64,000 bases of DNA from positions 2,170,001 through 2,234,000 of the forward strand of contig NZ_JAUSXY010000001.1 of assembly GCF_030944625.1 (NCBI RefSeq). Direction: 5' to 3'. Shown here one piece after another: positions 30,042 through 39,800 of the stretch (the first letter of the stretch is position 1; every line of letters begins with the position of its first letter). The notes under the pieces were generated by a model that was not told the origin of the DNA, did no database searches, and worked only from the letters and a program-made list of their open reading frames with translations. The translations under genes and the position numbers were made by a program. The DNA is from Arthrobacter sp. SLBN-112. GTDB lineage: Bacteria; Actinomycetota; Actinomycetes; Actinomycetales; Micrococcaceae.

Positions 30042-30047
30042 AGAGCA

Positions 30048-31184
30048 GTGACTTATGAGATCGAGATCGGCCGTGGCAAGCGTGGGCGTCGTGCCTACTC
30101 CCTGGATGACATTGCAATCGTCCCCAACCGTCGCACCCGCGACCCCAAGGACGTCTCCGTCTCCTGGCAGATCGACGCGTACCAGTTCGACATGCCGGTG
30201 ATCGCGGCCCCGATGGACTCGGCCATGTCCCCGCAGACGGCCATCGCTCTCGGCCGCCTGGGCGGCCTGGGCGTGCTCGACCTGGAAGGCCTGTGGACCC
30301 GGTACGAGGACCCGCAGTCCGTGCTGGATGAGATCGCGGCCCTGCAGGACGAGGTCAACAGCCCCGCCGTGACGGGCCGGATGCAGGAGCTGTACCTGGC
30401 ACCCATCCAGCCGGAACTCATCACGTCCCGACTGGCCGAAATCCGCGAGGCCGGCGTCACCGTGGCCGGATCGCTCACGCCGCAGCGCACCCAGGAGCAC
30501 TACAAGACGGTCGTGGCCGCCGGCGTCGACATCTTCGTCATCCGCGGCACCACCGTGTCTGCCGAGCACGTCTCCAAGAACCACGAACCGCTGAACCTCA
30601 AGCAGTTCATCTACGAACTCGACGTCCCTGTCATCGTGGGCGGCGCGGCCGGCTACACCCCGGCGCTGCACCTGATGCGGACCGGCGCGGCCGGTGTGCT
30701 GGTGGGCTTCGGCGGCGGCGCAACCACCACCACGCGGCGCGCGCTGGGCATCCACTCGCCCATGGCGTCGGCCATTTCCGACGTCGCAGCCGCCCGCCGG
30801 GATTACATGGACGAGTCCGGTGGCCGATACGTGCACGTGATTGCCGACGGCGGCATGGGCACCTCGGGTGACATCGTCAAGGCCATTGCGATGGGCGCGG
30901 ACGCCGTCATGCTGGGCAGTGCGCTGGCCCGGGCAGAGGAAGCGCCGGGCAAAGGATGGCACTGGGGCCAGGAAGCGCACCACACCGAGCTCCCGCGCGG
31001 CGACCGCGCCAACGTCGGCACCGTGGGCCCGCTCGAGGAAGTCCTCTTCGGCCCGGGCCACCACACGAACGGTACGTCCAACCTCATTGGTGCGCTGCGC
31101 CGCTCCATGGCAACCACCGGCTACTCGGACCTGAAGGAGTTCCAGCGGGTCGACGTCGTCGTTTCCCCCTACGCCGGGAACTGA
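30048..31184 (+). CDS. guaB3: GuaB3-type IMPDH-family protein without cysteine
   Basis: A 378-residue IMPDH/GMPR-fold protein with no CBS insert. The start YEIEIGRGKRGRRAYSLDDI is typical of the actinobacterial GuaB3 group, as is PMDSAMSPQTAIALGRLGG. Where GuaB has the catalytic Cys in GSICTTR, this protein reads GFGGGATTTTRRA, and I find no cysteine anywhere in it. It therefore cannot use the usual covalent Cys-IMP mechanism, and IMP dehydrogenase activity is doubtful. In mycobacteria the equivalent lies directly beside guaB2; here about 10.5 kb separates them. Confidence 0.9.
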   Translation: MTYEIEIGRGKRGRRAYSLDDIAIVPNRRTRDPKDVSVSWQIDAYQFDMPVIAAPMDSAMSPQTAIALGRLGGLGVLDLEGLWTRYEDPQSVLDEIAALQDEVNSPAVTGRMQELYLAPIQPELITSRLAEIREAGVTVAGSLTPQRTQEHYKTVVAAGVDIFVIRGTTVSAEHVSKNHEPLNLKQFIYELDVPVIVGGAAGYTPALHLMRTGAAGVLVGFGGGATTTTRRALGIHSPMASAISDVAAARRDYMDESGGRYVHVIADGGMGTSGDIVKAIAMGADAVMLGSALARAEEAPGKGWHWGQEAHHTELPRGDRANVGTVGPLEEVLFGPGHHTNGTSNLIGALRRSMATTGYSDLKEFQRVDVVVSPYAGN

Positions 31185-31191
31185 CCCGTTT

Positions 31192-31231
31192 GCGCTTTGG
31201 GCAGGGGCCACGGCCGCCCTGCCCAAAGCGC
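31192..31231 (+). terminator. strong hairpin after guaB3
   Basis: GCGCTTTGGGCAGG (31192-31205) pairs perfectly with CCTGCCCAAAGCGC (31218-31231). There is no T-run after it, so it may act as a Rho-independent-like stop or merely as a 3' stabiliser between guaB3 and glpD. Confidence 0.6.
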
Positions 31232-31287
31232 GCCGCCAGCAAGTAGTGTGGGTTTACTACCGGCACTAGCGGCACTGGAGGCGTTCA

Positions 31288-33027
31288 ATGAAGAGTGTTC
31301 CTGCAAACGGCGGAGTTCTCGGCCCGGAAGCCAGGGACGCATCCATAGAGCGGTTGCGCGCCACGGCGGAACCCGGCCAGGAGCTGGACATCCTGATCGT
31401 CGGCGGCGGCATCGTTGGCGCGGGGGCAGCACTGGATGCCGTGACCCGTGGGCTGAGTGTTGGCATCGTCGAGGCAAGCGACTGGGCCGCCGGGACGTCC
31501 TCGCGGTCTTCGAAACTCATTCACGGTGGCCTCCGCTACCTGGAAATGCTGGACTTCGCTCTGGTCAAAGAGGCCCTTCAGGAACGCGGCCTCCTGCTCT
31601 CGGAACTTGCCCCGCACCTGGCCCGGCCGGTGCCATTCCTGTATCCGCTGACCAAGCCTTTCATCGAGCGGCCCTACGTGGGCGCCGGCATTGCGCTGTA
31701 CGACGTCATGTCGATCTCCAGCGGACACAGCCGCGGCGTGCCGTTCCACAAACACCTGAGCAGGCGCGGAACCCTCCGTGCCGCGCCCAGCCTGAAGGAC
31801 GACGCCTTCGTCGGGTCCATCCGGTACTACGACGGCCAGGTGGATGACGCAAAGTACGTGGCGAACCTCGTCCGCACCGCCGCCTACTACGGCGCCCACG
31901 CAGTGAACCAAATGGCCGTAGTGGACTTCCTGCGCGAAGGGGAGCGGGTGGTAGGCGCCAAAGTGGCCAACCGCGAGGACGGGACAACGTTCAAGGTCCG
32001 CGCCAGGCAGGTCATCAATGCCACCGGCGTATGGACGGATGAAACCCAAGCCATGGTCACCGACCGGGGCCAGTTGAAAGTCCGCGCCTCCAAGGGCATC
32101 CACCTGGTGGTTCCCCGCGACCGGTTCCAGTCAACCGTGGGGCTGATCCTCCGCACGGAGAAGTCCGTGCTGTTCGTGATTCCCTGGGGGCGGCACTGGA
32201 TCATCGGCACTACCGATACCGACTGGCACCTGGACAAAGCCCACCCGGCCGCCTCCAGCAAGGACATCGACTACATCCTCGAACACGTCAACACGGTCCT
32301 GAAACGGCCATTGACCAGGGAGGACGTCGAAGGGGTCTACGCCGGGCTCCGGCCGCTGCTCGCCGGCGAAAACGACTCCACGGCCAAACTCTCCCGCGAA
32401 CACGTGGTGGCACACCCGGTCCCCGGCCTCGTGGTCGTGGCCGGCGGAAAGTGGACCACCTACCGGGTCATGGCCAAGGACGCCGTCGACGAGGCCACCC
32501 GCACCATGGACGAACGCGTTCCGCCCAGCTGCACCGAAACCATCCCGCTCCTCGGCGCCAGCGGCTTCCGGGCTGCCTGGAACCGGAGGAACCGTACCGC
32601 CGAGGAATCGGGCGTGCACGTGGCCCGGATAGAGCACCTGCTCAACCGGTACGGCTCCATGACGCCCGAGGTCCTGGCGATCATCGAACAGGACAAGGAC
32701 CTGGCCGAGCCCATCCCCGGGGCCGATGATTACCTGCAGGCGGAAGCCGTTTACGCTGCCACCCATGAGGGTGCCCGCCATGTGCAGGACGTCCTGACCC
32801 GCCGCACACGGATTTCCATCGAGGCGTGGGACCGGGGCGTGTCCGCCGCCCCCGTTGTCGCTAAACTGATGGGTGACGTTCTTGGCTGGAGTGACGCGCA
32901 GCGCGAAAACGAAGTCCGCCACTATATTGCCCGGGTGGAGGCCGAGCGCCTCAGCCAGCAACAGCCGGACGACGAATCCGCGGACGCCGCCCGCCTGGGC
33001 GTGGAAGACATCGTGCCCTTGCGCTGA
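31288..33027 (+). CDS. glpD: glycerol-3-phosphate dehydrogenase (FAD-dependent)
   Basis: Membrane-associated flavoenzyme that oxidises glycerol-3-phosphate to dihydroxyacetone phosphate and feeds electrons to the quinone pool. The 579-residue product has the FAD Rossmann motif ILIVGGGIVGAGAALDA (residues 36-52), the DAO-fold substrate region with SSRSSKLIHGGLRYLE, and the C-terminal GlpD cap domain. GGAGG precedes the ATG by six bases. The PTS EIIA-like gene follows after 40 bp and may be co-transcribed. No glycerol kinase or facilitator gene lies nearby. Confidence 0.93.
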   Translation: MKSVPANGGVLGPEARDASIERLRATAEPGQELDILIVGGGIVGAGAALDAVTRGLSVGIVEASDWAAGTSSRSSKLIHGGLRYLEMLDFALVKEALQERGLLLSELAPHLARPVPFLYPLTKPFIERPYVGAGIALYDVMSISSGHSRGVPFHKHLSRRGTLRAAPSLKDDAFVGSIRYYDGQVDDAKYVANLVRTAAYYGAHAVNQMAVVDFLREGERVVGAKVANREDGTTFKVRARQVINATGVWTDETQAMVTDRGQLKVRASKGIHLVVPRDRFQSTVGLILRTEKSVLFVIPWGRHWIIGTTDTDWHLDKAHPAASSKDIDYILEHVNTVLKRPLTREDVEGVYAGLRPLLAGENDSTAKLSREHVVAHPVPGLVVVAGGKWTTYRVMAKDAVDEATRTMDERVPPSCTETIPLLGASGFRAAWNRRNRTAEESGVHVARIEHLLNRYGSMTPEVLAIIEQDKDLAEPIPGADDYLQAEAVYAATHEGARHVQDVLTRRTRISIEAWDRGVSAAPVVAKLMGDVLGWSDAQRENEVRHYIARVEAERLSQQQPDDESADAARLGVEDIVPLR

Positions 33028-33067
33028 GGGGCCGTTCGCCCCGCACTGCCGACTGAAGGGATACGCC

Positions 33068-33556
33068 TTGGCGGAACCACTTGACCCGTATGACGCCGAA
33101 CTCACCACCCCCGAGATGGTGATCCTGGAGCTGGAGGCGAAAGACAAAACCGACGCCACCAACCAGCTGGCAGAACGGCTCTACGCCGCCGGGCGGATTT
33201 CGGACCTGGGCGGGTTCCTCAAGAACGTCAACGCCCGGGAGCACCAGCTGGCAACCGGCCTCCCCGGCGGAGTTGGGCTGCCGCACGCGCGCAGCGAGTT
33301 CGTTTCCCGTACGTCGATCGCCGTCGGGATCACCAAGTACGGCCACGCCCTGGACTTCGGTGCCGCGGACGGCCCGGCCACCGTAATCCTGCTGATCGCC
33401 ACCCCCGCCAGCTCGTTCTCGGACCACCTGGAAGTCCTGGCCACCCTGGCCCGGTCGCTGTCCAAGGAATCCTTCCGCGAATCCCTGCGGCGGGCCTACG
33501 ACGCCGAAGTGATCGCCGAGCTCATCAATTCCAGCCTGGTGTTCTTCGACCACTAA
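33068..33556 (+). CDS. PTS fructose/mannitol-type EIIA domain protein
   Basis: A 162-residue single-domain EIIA of the fructose/mannitol family, with the phosphorylatable histidine in GVGLPHARS (His73). The TTG start is chosen because it follows GAAGGG at six bases and begins just after glpD. No EIIB or EIIC partner is in the window. It could donate phosphate to a distant permease, or act as a regulator, for example of GlpD or the glycerol pathway, given its position; this is inference. Confidence 0.85.
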   Translation: MAEPLDPYDAELTTPEMVILELEAKDKTDATNQLAERLYAAGRISDLGGFLKNVNAREHQLATGLPGGVGLPHARSEFVSRTSIAVGITKYGHALDFGAADGPATVILLIATPASSFSDHLEVLATLARSLSKESFRESLRRAYDAEVIAELINSSLVFFDH

Positions 33557-33632
33557 GCCGGCCCGGTCCGCGCAGCGACCCGGACGCCCCGGCGTTTAGT
33601 TGTTCTACAGAAGTACGAAGTACGGTTAAGAC

Positions 33633-34496
33633 GTGTGGAAAACAGCCCTTAAGCCCCGATGGATCGCAGGCTTCATCTTCGCGATCGCACTTTCCGGGGT
33701 CTTCGTGCTGCTCAGCCAGTGGCAATTCGGCCGTTCCACGCAGTCCGAAGCGCCGGTCAACCCCACCACTGAACAGGTCCAGCCGCTGACCAGCACCCTC
33801 CAGCCCGGTGAGTTCTTTCACGGCAGCGTTTCAGACCAGATGGTCACCGCCCAAGGAACGTACAGCCCTGACAAACAGGTGCTGGTCCCCGGGAGGCTCC
33901 ATGAAGGAAAAACCGGCTACTGGGTTGTTTCCGCCTTTGCCGTCAACGGCGCCCCAACCTTGACGGGCGCGGCTGCGTCCCCGCAAACCTGGATCCCGGT
34001 GGCACGCGGCTGGGTGGCCGACCCCGCCGACGCGTCAGCCCCGCCGTCGGGCGTTGTTGAACTGACCGGGCGCCTGATTCCCTCTGAAGCACCTGTTCCC
34101 GGCAAGGCTCCCAAGCCGGGTGAGGCCTCGGCAGTGTCTGTTGCCGAGCTCATCAATTACTGGGGTGTCAGCAGCTACCCGGGCTTCGTCTCGGCCACGG
34201 CCGAGGTGGTGGGTGGCAAGGATGTCAGTGCTGCGTCAGTGCCTGGCAGCCTGCTTCCGCTGAACATCGGCCCGCAGCCACCGTCGCAGCAGATCAACTG
34301 GCTCAACCTCTTCTACTCCATCGAGTGGGTGGTTTTTGCCGGCTTCGCCCTCTTCATCTGGTGGCGGCTGGTCAAGGACGACTACCACCGGGACCTTGAA
34401 GAGGCCCTCGACGAAGCCGGGGATTCCGATGCCCCCGCACAGCACCAGAACGAACAGCAGCAACCTGAACCGCACCAGCAGAAGGTACAGCCATGA
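33633..34496 (+). CDS. SURF1-family cytochrome oxidase assembly protein
   Basis: SURF1 proteins assist heme a insertion and assembly of cytochrome c oxidase in the cytoplasmic membrane. The 287-residue product has two flanking helices (residues about 11-29 and about 228-245) and the family core: SQWQFGRS, GTYSPDKQVLVPGRLHEGKTGYWV (broken here, key residues Y, V, P, G, R) and ARGWVADPADA. The GTG start is six bases after TACGGT at leaderless spacing. The stop overlaps the DUF3817 start by 4 bp. Confidence 0.9.
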   Translation: MWKTALKPRWIAGFIFAIALSGVFVLLSQWQFGRSTQSEAPVNPTTEQVQPLTSTLQPGEFFHGSVSDQMVTAQGTYSPDKQVLVPGRLHEGKTGYWVVSAFAVNGAPTLTGAAASPQTWIPVARGWVADPADASAPPSGVVELTGRLIPSEAPVPGKAPKPGEASAVSVAELINYWGVSSYPGFVSATAEVVGGKDVSAASVPGSLLPLNIGPQPPSQQINWLNLFYSIEWVVFAGFALFIWWRLVKDDYHRDLEEALDEAGDSDAPAQHQNEQQQPEPHQQKVQP

Positions 34497-35002
34497 TTGA
34501 TCCGAAACCGGCCACCCCCTCGTCGCAGGCCACCGGCGGCAAGACGTCCGGCAAGAAGCGCCGCTTCGGCGGCACTGAAGCGCAGATCCGGTCGGCCCTG
34601 AAGTTCTACAAGGTCATGGCCTACCTCACCGGCACCATGCTGCTCCTGCTGTGCGCGGAACTGGTGGCCCGGTACGGCTTCGGACAGTACCTGTTCGCCG
34701 GCGGCACCAGCGCCCTCACCGGCCAGCCCTTTGGCTTCGGATTCGCCGACGCCGAACCGCAGGCCGTGCTGAACGGCGTCAACGTCTCCGTCATAGTCCT
34801 GATCGTCCACGGCTGGATGTACGTGGTGTACCTGATCTCCAACTTCCGGCTCTGGTCCCTCATGCGCTGGCCGTTCCTGAAGCTGGTCCTGCTGGCCCTC
34901 GGCGGCGTGGTGCCGTTCCTGTCCTTCATCGTCGAGAAAAAGTTCCACGCCGAGGTGGAGGCTGAGCTCGCCGCCAACCCGCAGGCGCCGCAGCGTTACT
35001 GA
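34493..35002 (+). CDS. DUF3817 membrane protein
   Basis: A 169-residue protein with a Lys/Arg-rich cytosolic N-terminus (about 40 residues), then three or four membrane helices: ALKFYKVMAYLTGTMLLLL, a long internal stretch with VSVIVLIVHGWMYVVYLIS, and KLVLLALGGVVPFLSFIVE. That pattern is DUF3817. It overlaps SURF1 (ATGA), so translational coupling suggests a shared role in respiratory membrane biogenesis; its biochemical function is not known. Confidence 0.85.
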   Translation: MIDPKPATPSSQATGGKTSGKKRRFGGTEAQIRSALKFYKVMAYLTGTMLLLLCAELVARYGFGQYLFAGGTSALTGQPFGFGFADAEPQAVLNGVNVSVIVLIVHGWMYVVYLISNFRLWSLMRWPFLKLVLLALGGVVPFLSFIVEKKFHAEVEAELAANPQAPQRY

Positions 35003-35078
35003 GCAGTTCCGCCCTGCCGCGGACGTCTGATCCGTCACAGGGCGGCTTCTCAAGGTGCGTCGGTGCAACGGCGCAAAG

Positions 35079-35084
35079 TAGGCT
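35079..35084 (+). promoter_or_regulatory. -10 box of a leaderless guaA promoter
   Basis: TAGGCT ends six bases before the GTG start of guaA, and no Shine-Dalgarno sequence precedes that start. Confidence 0.45.
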
Positions 35085-35090
35085 AGTACG

Positions 35091-36680
35091 GTGACTACTC
35101 CCACTGCATCCCAGACTTCCCAGAAGCCGGTGCTGGTTGTTGATTACGGTGCCCAGTACGCGCAGCTGATTGCCCGCCGCGTCCGGGAAGCGAATGTGTA
35201 TTCGGAAGTGGTTCCGCATACCTACACCACCGAGCAGCTACTGGCCAAGAACCCCGCCGCCATCATCCTGTCCGGTGGCCCCTCCAGCGTCTATGCCGAC
35301 GGCGCCCCGAGCGTAGGTGCCGACCTCTTCGAAGCCGGCGTCCCCGTCTTTGGCATCTGCTACGGCTTCCAGGCCATGGCCAACGCCCTGGGCGGCAAGG
35401 TGGATAAGACCGGGCTGCGGGAGTACGGCTCAACCGAAACCACCATCCTGGGCGACGGGCGTTCGGTCCTCGAAGGGATGCCGCAGCACCAAAAGACCTG
35501 GATGAGCCACGGCGACTCCGTCCATGAAGCGCCTGAAGGCTTCGATGTCCTGGCCACCACCGCAGGCGCCGAAGTCGCGGCCTTCGCCAATGAGGAAAAG
35601 TGCCTGTACGGCGTGCAGTGGCACCCGGAAGTCAAGCACTCCGCCTATGGCCAGCAGGTCCTGGAGAACTTCCTCTTCAAGGGCGCCAAGCTGGAACCCA
35701 ACTGGACCACCGGCAATATCCTCGAAGAGCAGGTGGAGCGCATCCGCCAGCAGGTGGGGGACGCGCGGGTCATCTGCGGCCTCTCCGGCGGTGTCGACTC
35801 GGCCGTGGCCGCTGCCCTGGTGCAGCGTGCAGTGGGCGACCAGCTCACCTGTGTCTTCGTTGACCACGGCCTGTTGCGCGAAGGCGAAGCAGAGCAGGTG
35901 GAGCGCGACTTCGTCGCCGCCACCGGCGTGAAGCTGTACGTCGCCAACGAGCAGGAACGCTTCCTTTCGGCGCTGGCGGGCGTGAGCGATCCCGAAACCA
36001 AGCGAAAGATCATCGGCCGCGAATTCATTCGCGCCTTCGAGGAAGCGGAACTGGCCATCATCGCCGACGCTGCTGCACACGGGGAGAAGATCAAATTCCT
36101 GGTCCAGGGCACGCTGTACCCGGATGTCGTCGAATCCGGCGGCGGCGAAGGTGCTGCCAACATCAAGAGCCACCACAACGTGGGCGGCCTCCCGGAGGAC
36201 CTGCAGTTCGAACTCGTTGAACCGCTGCGCGCCCTGTTCAAGGACGAGGTCCGTGCCGTGGGTGCACAGCTCGGCCTGCCGCAGGAGATCGTCGGCCGCC
36301 AACCGTTCCCGGGCCCCGGCCTGGGTATCCGGATCGTCGGCGACATTACCAAGGAACGGCTGGACCTGCTGCGCAAGGCGGACGCCATTGCGCGTGCCGA
36401 ACTGACCGCCGCCGGCCTGGACAACGAGGTCTGGCAGATGCCCGTCGTGCTGCTCGCCGACGTCCGCAGCGTCGGCGTCATGGGCGACGGCCGCACCTAC
36501 GGCCACCCGATCGTGCTCCGTCCCGTGTCCTCCGAGGACGCCATGACGGCCGACTGGTCGCGCCTGCCCTATGATCTCCTGGCCCGGATCTCCAACCGGA
36601 TCACCAACGAGGTGGACGGCGTCAACCGGGTGGTGCTGGACGTCACCAGCAAGCCGCCGGGAACCATCGAATGGGAATAG
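35091..36680 (+). CDS. guaA: GMP synthase (glutamine-hydrolysing)
   Basis: Converts XMP to GMP with ATP and glutamine, the last step of guanine nucleotide synthesis. The N-terminal class-I glutaminase domain has the Cys nucleophile in VFGICYGFQ (Cys90) and the His-Glu pair in VQWHPEV. The PPi-loop ATP-pyrophosphatase domain follows with [15 protein letters not shown], then the C-terminal dimer domain ending in [10 protein letters not shown]. The 529-residue length is normal. A strong terminator follows, so it is monocistronic. Confidence 0.97.
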   Translation: MTTPTASQTSQKPVLVVDYGAQYAQLIARRVREANVYSEVVPHTYTTEQLLAKNPAAIILSGGPSSVYADGAPSVGADLFEAGVPVFGICYGFQAMANALGGKVDKTGLREYGSTETTILGDGRSVLEGMPQHQKTWMSHGDSVHEAPEGFDVLATTAGAEVAAFANEEKCLYGVQWHPEVKHSAYGQQVLENFLFKGAKLEPNWTTGNILEEQVERIRQQVGDARVICGLSGGVDSAVAAALVQRAVGDQLTCVFVDHGLLREGEAEQVERDFVAATGVKLYVANEQERFLSALAGVSDPETKRKIIGREFIRAFEEAELAIIADAAAHGEKIKFLVQGTLYPDVVESGGGEGAANIKSHHNVGGLPEDLQFELVEPLRALFKDEVRAVGAQLGLPQEIVGRQPFPGPGLGIRIVGDITKERLDLLRKADAIARAELTAAGLDNEVWQMPVVLLADVRSVGVMGDGRTYGHPIVLRPVSSEDAMTADWSRLPYDLLARISNRITNEVDGVNRVVLDVTSKPPGTIEWE

Positions 36681-36687
36681 CCCCTTG

Positions 36688-36727
36688 AGTGGCCGGCCTC
36701 CGCCAGCGGAGGCCGGCCACTGTTTTT
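36688..36727 (+). terminator. intrinsic terminator of guaA
   Basis: AGTGGCCGGCCTCCGC (36688-36703) pairs with GCGGAGGCCGGCCACT (36706-36721) and is followed directly by GTTTTT. A textbook Rho-independent terminator. Confidence 0.93.
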
Positions 36728-36808
36728 CCCGGGAGAATCCCCGCAATTTCCTGTGCTCCAGTGTTGCGGTCGCCAAAGTCCGGCACCGGAGCGGCTACTC
36801 TCGAATCT

Positions 36809-39800
36809 ATGCCGGTATGGTCCAAGGCGTCACGTGCAAACGCAGAAAAGAAGGCAGAAGTGTCAGTTGGTCAAGGCCACCCGGAAGGCTCGGAAGAGCT
36901 TCGCAAATGGCTGTCCGGGCTTAAACCCGTCACCGGCGCGGACACGATGCTGCGCTTCACCAAGACCCCCGAAGGCTCCATCGACCTCACATCCGCGCAC
37001 CCTTCCGGGCTCGCCCAGCTCATGGCAGGGCGCCGCACACGCCTGTCAACGCTGATCCGGGACCGCCAGCAGTACGTGGTGGCGGCCAGGGCGTCGCGCA
37101 ACATCCGGTCAAAGATCTTCGAGCTCTCCAACGACCGCGGCATCGACGCCGGATACCTGTCGGCCGGCACCGTGGTGTGGACGTCCGCCGTCGGGGGTAA
37201 GCCCCAGCGCGTGTCCGCCCCCGTCATGCTGACTGCCATCTCCCTCACGGTCCGTCCGGGGGAGGACGACTTCGAACTGCAGCTCACCGAACAGGCGCAC
37301 ATCAACCCCGCCCTGGTGCGGCACCTGAAGAACATCCACGGGATCGTCTTCGACGTCAACGCCGTGACTCGCCTCGCTTACAGCACCGCCCGGTTCGACC
37401 CCCAGCCCGTCCTGGACCGGCTGGCAAGCCTGATCCGGCCCATCCACGGTGCGGAAACCCAGCACAACCTGCTCGTTTCCACCTTCGCCGATCTCTCCGG
37501 CAACCTGGACGATCCCTGGATCAACGACTCCCATCCCATCGTGTCTGCTCTGGCTACCGCCGCCGGAGGCGAAGTGGTGGATGTCGAAGACCCGGACCCC
37601 TCCCGTTTCCCGCACCTGGACAACAGGCACCCCCAAGACGAGTTGCTGCTCCTGGACGCGGACACGGACCAGCAGTATGTAATAGATGCTGCCCGGGCCG
37701 GCGACTCGCTGGTGGTCAGTACCCCGCCGGGCACCGGACAGACCCAGACCGCCATCAATACCATCGGTGCCCTGGTGGATGCCGGAAAGACGGTGCTGGT
37801 GGTGGGCGACCGCCGTGCCAGCCTGAACGAGGTGTCCGGCCAGCTGGAATCCCTCGGGCTGGAATCCATCCTTTTCCAGCTCTCCGGGAACGTCACCGCC
37901 CAGCAGCTGAAGGGCCAACTGGTGCGGGCAATCGTCCGCAACGAAAAGTCCCTGGAACCCCAGCTTGGCAACCTCCACACCACCCTGACCGAGCACCGGC
38001 ATGCCCTCATGGACCATGTGGCCTCGCTCCATAACGTCCGCGACCGGTGGGGCTGCTCGCCCTACCAGGCAATGCAGTCACTTGCCGAGCTCACCTCAAT
38101 CCACCCGGCACCGGCCACCACCGTCCGGCTGAAGCGAAGCGTCCTGGACAGCATCCGGGACCGTGATGAACTGGCCGGCAGGCTGCGCCGGGCTGCCGAA
38201 CTGGGCAGCTTCAGCAAGGCTGCCACCACCAGTCCCTGGCACGGCGCACGGCTGCTGACCCGTAAGGAAACCGAGGAAGCCCAGGACCTGGTCCGCTCCG
38301 TGGCCGAGAGCCTCCCGGTCCTGCGCGGCCGCATGGACGCCGTTGCCGAGCACGCCGAAATCCGGCTGGGGGAGTCCTTTGCCGAGTGGGGCGAGCAGCT
38401 GGAGCTGCTGGTTGCCGTCCGCGGCAGCCTGGACAAATTCACGCCGGACATCTTTGACCGGCCCGTGACGGACCTGATTTCCGCTACCGCACCGTCAGCC
38501 TGGCGCCGTGAGCGCGGCATCGAGATGACTTCCATGCAGCGCTCCAGGTTGCGCCGGGTGGCCAAGGAATACGTGCGCCCAGGCGTGCACATCGCAGACC
38601 TGCACACATCCTTGGTACTGGTCCAGGAGCAGCGTGCCCTCTGGGCCGGTTACGCCACCACCCAGCGCCACCCGGCGGTGCCGTCCGGGCTGGCCGAAAT
38701 GAACGCCATGTACCGGTCGCTGGACGGGGAGCTGGCGCAGCTGGGCCAGGCGCTCCGCCACACGGAAGCCGGCGGATCCCTCGCCGCTGCGCCCTATGCG
38801 CAGTTGATGGAACGGCTGGAACGCCTGGTGGCGGATACCGGCACCCTCAAGACGCTGCCCGAGCGCACCCTCCTGATCGAAAACATGCGCGAGCACGGTC
38901 TCGGTGAACTCCTCGCGGACCTTGCGGAGCGGGAAGTCCCGGAACGGTCCGTTGCCGCCGAGCTGGAACTGGCCTGGTGGCAGTCCGCGCTCGAGGCAAT
39001 GATCAGCGGTGATGACTACCTGGCCATGTCCGACGGCGACGCCCTCCGCCAGCTTGAGGCCGAGTACCGGTTGGCAGACAACGCCCACATCGCCAGCGGC
39101 GGCGCGCGCCTGCGCTGGGACCTGGCGGAACGCTGGCGTGGGGCCATCGCCGAACAGCCGCGCCAGGCCGGGCTCCTGCGCAGCCTGCTCAAGGACGGCC
39201 GGGTGTCGCTGCCGGCCCTGACCGCCCAGGCCCCCGACCTGATCGGGACGCTGGTTCCGGTGTGGTCTGTCAGCCCTTACCTGATGACCGGGCTGCTGCC
39301 GGCCGAACAGCACTTCGACGCCGTCGTGATCTTGGATGCCGAGGCCACCTCGTTGCAGGCCGTCCTGCCGTCGATTGCCCGAGCACGCCAGGTGATTGCC
39401 TTTGGCGACCCGCGCATCGCATCGCCGCGGACCTTCACCGTGGGCGTGGAACGACTCGCCGCGGGCGAGACTGCCCACCACCGGGTGGAAAGCGCCTTCA
39501 CCGCGCTCTCCGCGGTGCTTCCCGTCTGGCGGCTCAACGTGGTGTACCGCGCGGTGGACGAGGACCTCGTCCTGCAGCTGAGCAAGAACTTTTACGACGG
39601 CGGCCTGCGCCGGCTGCCCGAAGGCCAGTCGGCCACGGGCCTGGACCGGTCGCTGCTGGTGGAGTACCTGCCTGACGGTACCGGCCTGCCCAGTGCCGAT
39701 CACGAGGGCGTGGAGTCCGTGGTGGCTGAGGTCAACCGGGTGGTCGAGCTCGTGTTCGAGCATGCCCGCCTGCGTCCGCGCACCTCGCTTGCCGTGGTCA

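Noticed and set aside
35430..36776. Long open frame antisense to guaA
   Set aside because: Shadow of guaA, with no start signal and overlapping the guaA terminator.
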